From an uncultured Eubacteriales bacterium (GTDB lineage Bacteria > Bacillota > Clostridia > Oscillospirales > CAG-382), in NCBI GenBank assembly GCA_900546385.1, contig URCT01000001.1, forward strand, positions 1 to 64,000: a stretch of 64,000 nt of DNA. The letters run 5' to 3'. This document shows, piece by piece, positions 34,611 to 44,144 of this stretch (the stretch's first letter is position 1; each line of letters opens with the position of its first letter). Made by a program: the position numbers and the translations under genes. The notes under the pieces are model-generated. The model saw nothing but the letters and a program-made list of their open reading frames with translations. It searched no databases and was not told the origin of the DNA.

Positions 34611-35678
34611 TTAATACGTATATTCCGGCACAACCGCAACATTTAGGAGTGCCATTTTTTCTTCGTTGACCGAAAGCTTTTCGGTGTATTCGGCAAGATG
34701 CTTGTCAAAATCCGCCGTAATGAGCTTGCTTTTGATGTTGCCGTAAACGGTTTGGTCGGCGTTGTACAGCGTTTCATCCATCGGCAGCTTATAGAGAATA
34801 TGAAGTCCGTTCGCGCCGCTGCCGCCGGTTTCGCAGAGTCGGTATTCGCCAACCTCCATTTCCATGGCAGCCGTGGTGAAGGCGGAAGGAAAAGTGGTGT
34901 CGTTTGTCACGAAGAAGCCGTTTGGATAGTATTCGCTTTCGTAGCTGTCCTCGCTGTAGGCGGCTTTTAAGGTGTAAAAATCTTCACCGGCCAAAATGCG
35001 GTTGTAGACCTCTTCGGCCAAAAGGCGCTTGGCGGCGATCTCTTCCTCGGTTAAGGCAACGGCGGTGCCGTCCTCTTTGACCTTGGAAGAAAGATTGAAA
35101 TAGATGTGCGTGACGATGTGATAGTTTTCCTTGAAATCGTTCTTGATCTCATCCTCGGAAATGGCGAAAATGCCGTTATCGCCATAGAAATACTTGTAGA
35201 GGTTGGCCTGCTTGACGGTAAGCTCCAAATAGCGGCGCATGGTCTTGGTGTCGGCACTGTATTTGGAAAGCTCCTCTTTTAAGGCCTCTTGCGATCCGGC
35301 TTTTTGCGCAAGCGCGTTCATCTGCTTGTCGATCGAGCTTTTCTGCTCATCGGTGAGCGAAAGCTTGTAGACCTTGTCGTGCAGATATTCGCAGATAAGC
35401 GAGCTTTTGGCGGCCTTGACGGTGACATCGTACAAAACGTCCGAAAGCGTCGTGCCTTTTTCGGCGTTGACCACCATGTCCCAGCTGCCGCCGTCGGCGA
35501 CGACATCCGCATACATGGATTTTTGAATGGAAGCGAGCAGATACATGAAGTTGATGGAAACAGCTCCGCCGCCCTCCATGGATATGGCCGCCTCTTTGGC
35601 GGAATCGGCACAGCCGACAAAGGTCATAACACAAAAACACGCCAAAAGACCGGCTAAAATTCTCTTGAAAGAAGACAT
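34611..35678 (-). CDS. PrsA/SurA-like foldase lipoprotein
   Basis: 355 residues from ATG 35678, chosen because it directly opens a lipoprotein signal peptide (RILAGLLACFCVMTFVGCAD, Cys22) and GGAAG precedes it; in-frame codons further upstream add an unlikely basic extension. The N-terminal helical SurA-like part (~50-190) precedes a parvulin-type region (~225-330: EEVYNRILAGEDFYTLKAAYSED... YPNGFFVT; MEVGEYRLCET). It probably helps fold exported proteins outside the membrane. It follows mfd by 40 bases and leads to the MreD-like gene. Whether the isomerase is active cannot be told. Confidence 0.75.
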   Translation of the reverse strand: MSSFKRILAGLLACFCVMTFVGCADSAKEAAISMEGGGAVSINFMYLLASIQKSMYADVVADGGSWDMVVNAEKGTTLSDVLYDVTVKAAKSSLICEYLHDKVYKLSLTDEQKSSIDKQMNALAQKAGSQEALKEELSKYSADTKTMRRYLELTVKQANLYKYFYGDNGIFAISEDEIKNDFKENYHIVTHIYFNLSSKVKEDGTAVALTEEEIAAKRLLAEEVYNRILAGEDFYTLKAAYSEDSYESEYYPNGFFVTNDTTFPSAFTTAAMEMEVGEYRLCETGGSGANGLHILYKLPMDETLYNADQTVYGNIKSKLITADFDKHLAEYTEKLSVNEEKMALLNVAVVPEYTY

Positions 35679-35718
35679 AGGTTCGCTTCCTTTCCGCAGT
35701 TCGTTCTTAACTAAATAA

Positions 35719-38700
35719 TTATACCATGCTATCCGGCTTGTTTGGTGAATAAATCTTGAATATTTCCTCCAATATCGCACCGATTCCGTCTGTCGAATCC
35801 GCTTTGATGTTGTAGCACGGATTTTTGCCGAGCGAGGTCAACACCTTGCCGGGAAATTTCATGGCAAGCGCAACGGATTGCTCCTTGGTCGGCGGCGTGG
35901 ACGGATACACGGCAAGCTTGCCGTTTTTGTACTCGATGCGCACAAGACCGATGGCGGATGCACGCGCACGGATCGAGGCGATGGTAAGAAGATTGCGCGT
36001 TTCTTTCGGGATCTCGCCGTAACGGTCGGTCAGCTCGTCAGCCACATCGTCGGCGTCGGCCTTGGTTTTGATTTCGGAAATGCGCTTGTACATTTCGATT
36101 CGTCCGGACGGACGCTTGATGTAGCGTTCGGGAATAAACGCGCTGATGCCGAGATCGACCGTGCATTCGGGCGTTTCCTTGACGGCTTCGCCTTTTTCTT
36201 CGAGGACGGCCTGTTCGAGGATCTTCACAAACAGCTCGTAGCCGACCGCCTCCATGTGGCCCGACTGTTCCGCACCCAAAAGATTGCCTGCACCGCGGAT
36301 CTCAAGGTCGCGCATGGCGATTTTGAAGCCCGAACCGAATTCGGTGAATTCCTTGATGGCGACAAGCCGCTTTTGGGCGATTTCGTTGAGCAGGCTTTCC
36401 GGCTTGTAGGTTAAGTATGCAAACGCCCGACGGTTGGAGCGTCCCACGCGGCCGCGGATCTGATGAAGCTGGGCAAGTCCCATGCGGTCGGCATCCTCGA
36501 TGATGAGCGTGTTGGCGTTGGGCACATCCACGCCGGTTTCGATGATGGTGGTGCACACAAGCACATCGATTTTTCCTTCGGTCATGTCGTACCAAATCGA
36601 GGAGATTTCCTCTTTATCCATCTGCCCGTGCGCCACGGCCACATTCGCTTCCGGAACGGCTTCCTTGATATGTGCCGCTACGGTCATAATGTCCTCGACC
36701 TTGTTGTGCAGATAGAACACCTGACCGCCGCGCCGAAGCTCTTTTTTGATGGCTTCATGCAGAATTGTGCGGTCGTATTCGAGCACATACGTCTGCACCG
36801 GATACCGGTCGACCGGTGCTTCCTCAAGCACCGACATATCGCGGATGCCTACCAGCGCCATGTTGAAGGTGCGCGGAATGGGCGTTGCGGTGAGCGTCAG
36901 CACATCCACCTGCTTTGCCATTTCTTTGAGCCGCTCCTTGTGCGCCACGCCGAAACGCTGTTCTTCGTCCACAATGAGCAGCCCCAAGTCCTTGAATTTC
37001 ACGTTTTTGCCGAGCAGCTTGTGCGTGCCGACCACAATGTCGGCTTCGCCGTTTTCCAATTTTTGCAGCACAAGTTTTGCGTTTTTGGGCGTCACATAGC
37101 GCGACAGCATTTCGATGCGAAGCGGAAAGCCGTGCATACGTGAGCAGAATGTGCGGAAATGCTGAAACGCCAAAATCGTGGTCGGCACAAGAACCGCCAC
37201 CTGCTTGCCGTCCATGACCGCCTTGAACGCGGCACGCAAGGCCACCTCGGTTTTGCCGAAGCCCACATCGCCGCAAAGGAGTCTGTCCATCGGACACGGC
37301 TTTTCCATATCTTTTTTGATTTCGCGTACCGCCTGCAATTGCCCGTCGGTCTCCTCGTATTCGAAGCCGGCTTCAAATTCGCGCTGCCATTCGGTGTCGG
37401 GCGAAAAGGCATAGCCCGGACGGCGGCTGCGTTCGGCATACAGCGCGATTAACTCCTTGGCCATGTCCTTGGCGGCCTTTTTGGCGCGTGTTTTCTTTTT
37501 GATCCAGTCGCTGCCGCCCATTTTGGAAAGCACGACGTTGTCGCCCTTGCCGGAATATTTGGAGACCTTGTCAAGACCGTCGCACGGCACATAGAGTTGG
37601 TCTTTTCCGGCATATTTGATGGTGATGTAGTCGCGCGTCACGCCTGCCACCGTCAGCGTTTTGATGCCCATATACTGTCCGACGCCGTGCAGCTCATGCA
37701 CCACATAATCGCCCTCGGTAAGCTCCAAATAGGAAAGAATCTTCTTTTTGGCGGATTTTTTTGCTTTTTCGTTTGTCTTGACGGCGCGTGCCGATGCTTC
37801 TTGCGTGGAGGTGCTTTCGCAAAGGAAGGCAAAGCCGGTTTTGATTAGCTCAAAGCCGACATATTCTTCGCTCATATCGTCCTTGGGCATGAGATAGACA
37901 TGGTTCTTGGAAAGCTCCGCGCACGGCATACCGCCGGAAACGACAGCGCTTATGCCGTGAGCGGCAAGCATATCGTAAAGCTCGGACGCGTGCGCCTTTC
38001 CGCGGACGCACAAAACCGTCCGACAGCCGCTTTTTAAGTATCCGGCGAGGTCGTCGCACAGAATATCGATGCCCGATTCGATGCTCACGGTCTGCCGGGA
38101 GGAGAATTCGAACAGTCCCGAAATTTCAAAATCCGGCGTGCCGGTGAACGGATCGGTCACGGCAGACGGGCGTTTGGTGAGAAGGTATTTCAGATCCTCG
38201 TAGTTTTTGCACCAAACACCGTCCGCAAGGCTCATTTCTCCGGCGGAGGCAAGGTCGGTGAGTGTTTCGTGCAGCTGGTATAAAAACGCATTTAGCCGCT
38301 CCTTGACGCGCGGATAGTCGCACACCACGCATAAGCCGCGCGCATAATCGAACAAGGTGGTAAAGTCGTCGTACAGATAGGGCAAATATTTGTCGGCGGC
38401 GGCAAAATCGGCGTTTTTATAAGCGATGCGCTCGGCCGAGAGCTTTTCGGCAAGCGTTTGATTTTTTTTGCGCAAGGCAGAAGTGATAAGCGCATCGATT
38501 TTTTCTTCGATAAGGGTGTATTTTTCGGGCGGAATCACCGTTTCGCGCACGGGCGTGACGGCAAACTCCGTCACATTTTCGGTGCGGCGCTGGGTCATGG
38601 TGTCAAAAAAGCCGGCCGCGTCGATTTCATCGCCGAAAAATTCCAAACGGAGCGGATAGTCGTTATCCGGCACAAAAATATCGAGAATATCGCCGCGAAG

Positions 38701-39282
38701 CGAATACTGCCCGGCACCTTCGACGGTGTCGACGCGCACATAGCCGTATTCGTCAAGCGTCTTGACGAGCGCGGCGACCGGAACGGTGTCGCCGATTTTC
38801 AAAGCTTTTCCTTTGCGCAGGTATTCCGCGGGCGGCAGCAGCGCAAGAGCCGCCTCCGGCACGGCAAGCACCGCGTCGCATTCGCCCGAAACAAGCGCGC
38901 GTAACACCTTTAAGCGTTCGTATTCCCATTCCTTCGAAAGCGCACCGACGTTATAAAAATTGAAGTCCCGCGCCGGAAACACATACACGTTTTCCAAAAA
39001 CGCAGACAGTTTGCTTCGCATGGAATAGGCGGTCTTTTCGTCCGGAACGAGAATGAGCGGCGTTTTTTTGCCGTCTTCGCCCGTTAAAAAGGCACTTTCG
39101 GCGGCAAGAGAGGCGCATAACACGTTGCGCGCGCCGTCGGAAAGGCCGGTGATGAGCGAGGGTCCTTGCGAAAAACGGCTGCCGCCGGAAATGAATTTAT
39201 AAAGCGTGTTGTAGAGCTGCTTGTATTCGCTTTCGGAGCGAATCACTTCGCATAACATCTCTGAAATGCCGATTGCTGCCAT
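35719..39282 (-). CDS. mfd: Transcription-repair coupling factor Mfd
   Basis: 1187 residues, full length. The N-terminal UvrB-like part has PLILVPDEKTAYSM and FPARDFNFYN. The polymerase-interacting module starts with LTEGDYVVHELHGVGQYMG, and the translocase has Walker A CGDVGFGKTEVALRAA, VDEEQRFGV and LTATPIPRTFNMAL. Helicase motifs V and VI are TTIIETGVDVPNANT and QIRGRVGRSNRRAFAYL, and a TRCF C-terminal domain ends the protein. It removes stalled RNA polymerase and recruits UvrA. CAGGAGG precedes the start. Divergent from the dehydrogenase gene. Confidence 0.97.
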   Translation of the reverse strand: MAAIGISEMLCEVIRSESEYKQLYNTLYKFISGGSRFSQGPSLITGLSDGARNVLCASLAAESAFLTGEDGKKTPLILVPDEKTAYSMRSKLSAFLENVYVFPARDFNFYNVGALSKEWEYERLKVLRALVSGECDAVLAVPEAALALLPPAEYLRKGKALKIGDTVPVAALVKTLDEYGYVRVDTVEGAGQYSLRGDILDIFVPDNDYPLRLEFFGDEIDAAGFFDTMTQRRTENVTEFAVTPVRETVIPPEKYTLIEEKIDALITSALRKKNQTLAEKLSAERIAYKNADFAAADKYLPYLYDDFTTLFDYARGLCVVCDYPRVKERLNAFLYQLHETLTDLASAGEMSLADGVWCKNYEDLKYLLTKRPSAVTDPFTGTPDFEISGLFEFSSRQTVSIESGIDILCDDLAGYLKSGCRTVLCVRGKAHASELYDMLAAHGISAVVSGGMPCAELSKNHVYLMPKDDMSEEYVGFELIKTGFAFLCESTSTQEASARAVKTNEKAKKSAKKKILSYLELTEGDYVVHELHGVGQYMGIKTLTVAGVTRDYITIKYAGKDQLYVPCDGLDKVSKYSGKGDNVVLSKMGGSDWIKKKTRAKKAAKDMAKELIALYAERSRRPGYAFSPDTEWQREFEAGFEYEETDGQLQAVREIKKDMEKPCPMDRLLCGDVGFGKTEVALRAAFKAVMDGKQVAVLVPTTILAFQHFRTFCSRMHGFPLRIEMLSRYVTPKNAKLVLQKLENGEADIVVGTHKLLGKNVKFKDLGLLIVDEEQRFGVAHKERLKEMAKQVDVLTLTATPIPRTFNMALVGIRDMSVLEEAPVDRYPVQTYVLEYDRTILHEAIKKELRRGGQVFYLHNKVEDIMTVAAHIKEAVPEANVAVAHGQMDKEEISSIWYDMTEGKIDVLVCTTIIETGVDVPNANTLIIEDADRMGLAQLHQIRGRVGRSNRRAFAYLTYKPESLLNEIAQKRLVAIKEFTEFGSGFKIAMRDLEIRGAGNLLGAEQSGHMEAVGYELFVKILEQAVLEEKGEAVKETPECTVDLGISAFIPERYIKRPSGRIEMYKRISEIKTKADADDVADELTDRYGEIPKETRNLLTIASIRARASAIGLVRIEYKNGKLAVYPSTPPTKEQSVALAMKFPGKVLTSLGKNPCYNIKADSTDGIGAILEEIFKIYSPNKPDSMV

Positions 39283-39318
39283 GATTTACCTCCTGCGGTA
39301 AAAATTTCCGGATTTCGC

Positions 39319-39348
39319 TTGACCAAGCGCACCGAAATTGGGTATAAT
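39319..39348 (+). promoter_or_regulatory. Promoter of the hydroxyacid dehydrogenase gene
   Basis: TTGACC (39319-39324), an 18-base spacer and TATAAT (39343-39348) lie about 33 bases before the ATG. Confidence 0.75.
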
Positions 39349-39380
39349 ACTATCATATAAGAAAGGATGTGCCAAACAAC

Positions 39381-40361
39381 ATGAAAAAAATCGCGTTTTT
39401 CGATACAAAGCCGTATGACCGCACGTATTTTGACAAGTACGGCAAAAATTACGAAATCACGTACTTTGAAGAAAAGCTCAACCACCATACCGCCAAAATC
39501 ACGGAAGGCTTTGACGGCGTTTGCGCGTTTGTCAATTCCAACATAAACAAAATGGCCATCGAGCGTATGCACGAGCGCGGTGTGCAGATTCTTGCCATGC
39601 GCTGTGCCGGTTTCAGCAATGTGGATATTGCCGCCGCTGCCGGGAAGCTTGCCGTTGTGCGCGTTCCGGCTTATTCGCCGCACGCGGTCGCCGAACACGC
39701 GCTTGCGCTTCTTTTGGCTCTCAACCGCCGCATTTACCGTGCGTATATCCGCACGCGCGACTTCAATTTCAACATCAACGGCCTTACCGGCATCGATTTA
39801 TACGGCAAGACTGCCGGCATCATCGGCACGGGAAAAATCGGCCGCACGTTTATCGATTTGTGCCGCGGTCTCGGCATGAAGGTCATCGCGTATGACCCAT
39901 ATCCGGCCGAAGGAAGCGGCATCGAGTATGTGTCGCTCGACACGCTGTTTCGCGAAAGCGACGTAATTTCGCTCCATTGTCCTCTGACCGAATCGAGCTA
40001 TCACATCATCGACCGTGAAGCTCTCGGAAAAATGAAGGACGGCGCGTTTCTTCTCAACACCTCGCGCGGTGCGCTTGTGGACAGTGAGGCACTTCTTGAA
40101 GTGCTGACTGCCGGGAAATTACGCGGTGCGGCACTCGACGTGTACGAGGAAGAAGCCAATCTGTTTTACGAAGATATGTCCGACAAAATCATCAAGGACG
40201 ATACGCTTGCGCTGCTTGTCAGCCGCCCGAACGTGCTTATCACGTCCCACCAAGCGTTTTTGACCGAGGAAGCGCTTGACAACATTGCAAGCGTCACCAT
40301 TCAGAATTTTGACGAATTCTTTGCCGGAAAGCCGCTTACCAACGAGATTAAGCTCAAATAG
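39381..40361 (+). CDS. D-2-hydroxyacid dehydrogenase, D-lactate dehydrogenase-like
   Basis: 326 residues from ATG 39381; a GTG at 39369 is in frame, but GAAAGGA lies too close to it. NAD-binding motif GIIGTGKIGRTFIDL (about 146-160) is followed by DPYP. Catalytic Arg lies in NTSRGALVD (about 232), Glu near 261 and His in LITSHQAFLTEE (about 293). The N-terminal FDTKPYDRTYF and RCAGFSNVDI are typical of fermentative D-lactate dehydrogenases, which reduce pyruvate to D-lactate. It stands alone between its promoter and terminators. Confidence 0.9.
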   Translation: MKKIAFFDTKPYDRTYFDKYGKNYEITYFEEKLNHHTAKITEGFDGVCAFVNSNINKMAIERMHERGVQILAMRCAGFSNVDIAAAAGKLAVVRVPAYSPHAVAEHALALLLALNRRIYRAYIRTRDFNFNINGLTGIDLYGKTAGIIGTGKIGRTFIDLCRGLGMKVIAYDPYPAEGSGIEYVSLDTLFRESDVISLHCPLTESSYHIIDREALGKMKDGAFLLNTSRGALVDSEALLEVLTAGKLRGAALDVYEEEANLFYEDMSDKIIKDDTLALLVSRPNVLITSHQAFLTEEALDNIASVTIQNFDEFFAGKPLTNEIKLK

Positions 40362-40376
40362 CCGAAAACACCTTTG

Positions 40377-40400
40377 GGGACTGCCGCAAGCGACAGTCCC
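40377..40400 (+). terminator. Hairpin after the dehydrogenase gene
   Basis: GGGACTG and CAGTCCC (40377-40383 with 40394-40400) pair around a CGC/GCG core 15 bases after the stop. The T-run is poor; the stronger terminator follows at 40433. Confidence 0.5.
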
Positions 40401-40432
40401 TGTATACGTTTGAGACTTCATTCAATTCGATT

Positions 40433-40470
40433 AAAAAAGGGCTTTTGCGCAAAATGCAAAGCCCTTTTTT
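40433..40470. terminator. Bidirectional terminator between the dehydrogenase and rpmB
   Basis: AAAAAAGGGCTTTTGC and GCAAAGCCCTTTTTT form a hairpin flanked by A-run and T-run, so it can stop both convergent transcripts. Confidence 0.88.
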
Positions 40471-40528
40471 GTGTGTCTGTCACGCAAGCTGTTTAAGCTC
40501 TATGAACAACCGGAAGAACCGGTAAAAA

Positions 40529-40717
40529 TCAAACCGCTCTGGTTACTTTGTTGGAACGGAGGCAGCGAGAGCATACGTTGACCGTCTTGTGCGTACCGTT
40601 GTCAACAATCTTGACACGTCTGATGTTGGGTTTCCAGGCCCGGTTGGTCTTTCTGTGAGAGTGCGATACGTTGCAGCCGAAGGTAACGCCCTTTCCGCAG
40701 ATTTCACATTTTGCCAT
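40529..40717 (-). CDS. rpmB: Ribosomal protein bL28
   Basis: 62 residues. AKCEICGKGVTFGCNVSHSH opens bL28, and RAWKPNIRRV and NVCSRCLRSNKV follow. The two CxxC pairs (CEIC, CSRC) make it the zinc-binding (C+) form. AGGAGGTG precedes the start. Single gene with its own promoter and the shared terminator. Confidence 0.97.
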   Translation of the reverse strand: MAKCEICGKGVTFGCNVSHSHRKTNRAWKPNIRRVKIVDNGTHKTVNVCSRCLRSNKVTRAV

Positions 40718-40798
40718 TGTTTACACCTCCTAAGTGCTTGATGAACTTGAATGATCGCTTAAATCAAAATCCTGTCATCGTACAGGACAGCAAGGATT

Positions 40799-40827
40799 AT
40801 TATAGCACCGCACGTTACAAATTGCAA
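40799..40827 (-). promoter_or_regulatory. rpmB promoter
   Basis: TTGCAA (40822-40827), a 17-base spacer and TATAAT (40799-40804) on the minus strand. The leader holds a short inverted repeat CCTGT-N6-ACAGG (40771-40786). Confidence 0.8.
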
Positions 40828-40902
40828 GTGTTTTTTTGCAATTTTTACGATTTTTTTCGGCATTTATAAAAAGTTTACATTTTTAACCTCCCGAAACGCA
40901 CC

Positions 40903-42663
40903 TTATACACGGAGCGTATCGGCTTCATCGGGCTTCGGTTCGACGATTTTTTTGTTCTGTATCACGAAATGCCGGTTGCACACGGCAAGTGCGGCTTTTT
41001 TGTGCGTCACGATGATGCAGGTGCGGTTGGCAAGTGCCTTAAGATTGGTCAAAAGCTTTGCCTCGGTGGCTTCATCGAGAGCACTGGTGGCTTCGTCCAG
41101 CAACAGAATCGGCGCGTCCGAAAGCAGTGCTCTTGCAAACGACAGACGCTGAATCTGCCCTTCGGAAAGCCCCACGCCGTTTTCGCCGATGACCGAATCA
41201 AGCTTATCCGGCAGAAGCTCCACAAACTCTTTGGCACAGGCGCAGCTTAACGCCTTGTCGATCTGTTCTTCCGAAACATCGCCCTTTGCCATAAACAGCA
41301 AATTGTCGCGCAAGGAACCCGAAAACAGCATATTGCCCTGCGGCACATACGCAAACAGCGAACGGGTCGCGGCACTTAACGGAAGCTCGCCGTCCGCCAA
41401 AACGGCGGCAGCTCTTCCGGCTTCGATCGGATAAATGTCGAGAAGCACCTTAAACAGCGTGCTTTTGCCGATGCCGGACATACCGGTGATGGAGACGAAA
41501 TCGCCTTTATGGATCACACACGAGCAGTTTTCAAACACAGCCTTGTCCGCGTCGTACCGAAACGTAACGCCATGCACTTCAAGGCTTTTTAAGCGTGCAT
41601 AGGTTTCGGCGGCATCGACGGCGTTTTCGCCTAACGAATCCTCCGGAAGCTCTTCGATTTCCATGAGCCGTTCCGCCGAGGAAAGTGCGGCGTAATAGCG
41701 CGGCATGATGCCGGTCATGTTGGCAAACGGCTGCTGTACCTGCCCGACAAGCTGGTTGAGTGCTGTCAGCGTTCCGAAATCCATGGTTCCGGAAAACAGA
41801 CAAAACGCTCCATAGCCGATGGCAAACAGATGTCCCATGCGCACGACCACCGTTGTGCCCAAAAGGGAGAGGGTGCTGATAAGCGAACGCTTCATACGCA
41901 GCTTGTAATGCTCGTTCATGAGATGATCGGATTTTTTGACGGCATTTTTTTCGCCGACAAACGATTTGATCACCATCAGGTTTTCAAAAATTTCCTGCCA
42001 GAACGACCGCATCCGGCCGTCGGCCTGCTGCATGGCGGCATGGTATTTCTGCACCAAGCCCTTGAACAGACGGGCGAAGAGGAAGATCAACACGCCGCCG
42101 GCACCGAACACTGCGGCAAATAACGGATTTAAGCGGATAAGCACCGCCATTGCGCACAAAAGCCGCACACTCATCATCACAACATTCGGAATGATGGTGG
42201 CTGCCGCGTCGGAGATAACACCGACATCGCCGGAAAGGCGATTGACCAAGTCGCCGGTGTGATGTGAGCGTAAGCTTGCATATCGCCGGGACAGCATGCT
42301 TTCAAATACACGGGAGCGAAAGAGGATCTCCAAACGGCCCTTGCTGCGTTCGGTCATATAGCGCATGAGCGCATGAATGCCCAAAAGCGACAGCGCAACG
42401 AACAAATAAATGATCAAAAACCGAATCAAACGCTCACGGTTTCCGCGCGTGGCGCCGTTGATGATCTCACGCGTGAACAAGGCTGTTACCGTGCCGAATA
42501 CCGCCCAGATTCCCTCACCGAAAATGATGAAAAGAATGCCGGAAAGCTCGGGACGGGCAACCTTGAAAATCCATTCAAGCGTTTTTCGCTTGGCAGCCTT
42601 GTCACGCTTTTTTCGGATATCGGACGGTGTGGGCTCTCTGTCCGGCCTGCCGAAATCTTTCAT
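40903..42663 (-). CDS. ABC exporter half-transporter (type IV permease fused to ATPase)
   Basis: 586 residues. A six-helix permease domain (~35-320) precedes an ABC ATPase with GMSGIGKSTLFKVL, Q-loop AYVPQGNMLF, signature LSEGQIQRLSFAR, and ILLLDEATSALDEATE. The signature reads LSEGQ rather than LSGGQ. The switch position is IIVTHKKAAL. Its ATG overlaps the gerW stop (ATGA), so it is coupled to gerW. Substrate unknown; homodimer or partner elsewhere. Confidence 0.88.
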   Translation of the reverse strand: MKDFGRPDREPTPSDIRKKRDKAAKRKTLEWIFKVARPELSGILFIIFGEGIWAVFGTVTALFTREIINGATRGNRERLIRFLIIYLFVALSLLGIHALMRYMTERSKGRLEILFRSRVFESMLSRRYASLRSHHTGDLVNRLSGDVGVISDAAATIIPNVVMMSVRLLCAMAVLIRLNPLFAAVFGAGGVLIFLFARLFKGLVQKYHAAMQQADGRMRSFWQEIFENLMVIKSFVGEKNAVKKSDHLMNEHYKLRMKRSLISTLSLLGTTVVVRMGHLFAIGYGAFCLFSGTMDFGTLTALNQLVGQVQQPFANMTGIMPRYYAALSSAERLMEIEELPEDSLGENAVDAAETYARLKSLEVHGVTFRYDADKAVFENCSCVIHKGDFVSITGMSGIGKSTLFKVLLDIYPIEAGRAAAVLADGELPLSAATRSLFAYVPQGNMLFSGSLRDNLLFMAKGDVSEEQIDKALSCACAKEFVELLPDKLDSVIGENGVGLSEGQIQRLSFARALLSDAPILLLDEATSALDEATEAKLLTNLKALANRTCIIVTHKKAALAVCNRHFVIQNKKIVEPKPDEADTLRV

Positions 42664-43196
42664 GCTTTTTCCTCTGCATCCGTCGGCTGTCCGGCGTCGG
42701 CAGTATCGGTGATCACCACCGTCGTCTCGGCGTTTTCCGAATCTTTTTCATTCTTTTTCTTGCCGAACAGGCCTCTGATTTTTTGGATGATATCGGGGGC
42801 TTTGTCGAGTGCGGCATCCAGACCGTTCACGGCTCCCAGCATGGCGTTGCCGAAATAGCCGGTATTTTCGCCGATATTGAGCAGTCTCGTTTCGCCGTCC
42901 GCCGTGATGACCAAAAAAGCGACCGGTGTGACCGTAACGGCTGTTCCGCCGCCACCGCCGAAATTGTCGGTGACGACCTTTTCGGTCTGCTCTTTCCGAC
43001 GGTCCTTTTTTGCACCGTATTCGCCGCCGCCGAGAGCTGCACCGACCGAAACGCGCGAAACCGGGATAATGGTCACACCTTCGATGAGGGTAATCGGCTC
43101 TCCGATTACGGTCTTGGTATCGGCAATGCTTTTGACCTTATCGATGGTTTCTTTGATAACTTCACTCATCGGTTGTTTTTCCTGCATGATAGACAT
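42660..43196 (-). CDS. gerW: GerW-family sporulation protein (YtfJ)
   Basis: 178 residues. The family pattern is clear: VIGEPITLIEGVTIIPVSRVS, the Gly-rich AALGGGEYG and NFGGGGGTAVTVTPVAFLVI. Members are made in the forespore and are needed for normal germination in Bacillus. It follows a DUF2953 gene as in the ytfI-ytfJ pair, which supports the call. Its stop overlaps the ABC exporter start. The C-terminal ~40 residues are charged and variable. Confidence 0.92.
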   Translation of the reverse strand: MSIMQEKQPMSEVIKETIDKVKSIADTKTVIGEPITLIEGVTIIPVSRVSVGAALGGGEYGAKKDRRKEQTEKVVTDNFGGGGGTAVTVTPVAFLVITADGETRLLNIGENTGYFGNAMLGAVNGLDAALDKAPDIIQKIRGLFGKKKNEKDSENAETTVVITDTADAGQPTDAEEKA

Positions 43197-43226
43197 CCTT
43201 TCTTTGCCGGCCTTCGAAAGCCGGCT

Positions 43227-43952
43227 TTATACGTTCTTTTTTACGGCAAGATAGGTTTTGGCGGCGTCAAAGGCCACACGCGTTAAAACCCATGCCCGGA
43301 AATTCAATTCGATATCCGCATCCATTTGTGCCGCTTCCGCCTGAAAATCCGCATATACGCCGATTTTGGCAGCCGTCGTGTCCAAGCGTTCAAAGCGGTC
43401 GCTTGTTTGCAAAAGCAAGGCAAGAGCCGTGTTCATGTGACCGAATAGCAGGGCCGTTTCGGAAGATTCTGTGCCTGCCGCGGTGAGTACCAACCGCCGG
43501 ATGCGGATGCGTCCGTCGCCCGAAAGAAGCGTGAACGCTTCGGCAAGAAAAGCGGTTATCTTGCCGAGAAGAGCCGGAATATCCGTCTTTTCCTGCGGTT
43601 TTTGGGAGGTTTTCGCCGGTGATTTTTTGTGCGCATCGGCTTTTTTGGCTTTTGCGCTTTTTTGCGGCTTTTCGGGTGCTTCGCCGAATAAGCCGAACGT
43701 TTGGGTGTAGCGGAGGATCTTCGGCTTTTTGGGCTTTTGCCGCCATGCGGCGCGCCACGCGGCAAGCTTTGTGATATTCGGATAGAAAACGCCGACGCGT
43801 GCCAAAACCTCGACCGCGCCGTCCGCATGAACGCGAAGACGAAAGCCAATGCGTGCGCACAAAAGCAGCACGACGAGCACAAGCACGGCAAGAAGAGCGA
43901 AAAGCAGGATCTTTCCGCAGACGAGCAGCGCACCAAGAATCGCTTTTCCCAT
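43227..43952 (-). CDS. DUF2953 protein (YtfI-like)
   Basis: 241 residues from ATG 43952, which has AAAGGAGGCGG in front; the in-frame start at 43979 lies close to the promoter and lacks such a site. One N-terminal membrane segment (about 13-35) is followed by DUF2953-type beta regions. A Lys/Pro/Ala-rich insertion (KSAKAKKADAHKKSPAKTSQ) lies near 100-125. DUF2953 and GerW genes are commonly paired in spore formers. Role unknown. Confidence 0.85.
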   Translation of the reverse strand: MGKAILGALLVCGKILLFALLAVLVLVVLLLCARIGFRLRVHADGAVEVLARVGVFYPNITKLAAWRAAWRQKPKKPKILRYTQTFGLFGEAPEKPQKSAKAKKADAHKKSPAKTSQKPQEKTDIPALLGKITAFLAEAFTLLSGDGRIRIRRLVLTAAGTESSETALLFGHMNTALALLLQTSDRFERLDTTAAKIGVYADFQAEAAQMDADIELNFRAWVLTRVAFDAAKTYLAVKKNV

Positions 43953-43994
43953 GCTTCCGCCTCCTTTTGCCCGATACATCCGATATTCCTTATT

Positions 43995-44023
43995 ATTGTA
44001 CCACAGTTTGCCTTTTGTTGCAA
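43995..44023 (-). promoter_or_regulatory. Promoter of the DUF2953-gerW-ABC operon
   Basis: TTGCAA (44018-44023), a 17-base spacer and TACAAT (43995-44000) on the minus strand. This is a vegetative-type element; no clear sigma-F/G box was seen. Confidence 0.7.
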
Positions 44024-44084
44024 GTGTTTTTGTGAAGTTTTTGCCGCGAATCGGGCGAGAGAAAAGAATGCGTCGGCTGCGCGC

Positions 44085-44119
44085 AAAAAATCCCTTGCGA
44101 TTTTTTGTCGCAAGGGATT
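44085..44119 (-). terminator. Terminator of the sugar kinase gene
   Basis: A 12-bp stem AATCCCTTGCGA/TCGCAAGGGATT (44089-44100 with 44108-44119), then a T-run on the minus strand. Confidence 0.9.
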
Positions 44120-44144
44120 GTGTGTCGAAAAGCGCAAAGCTGTT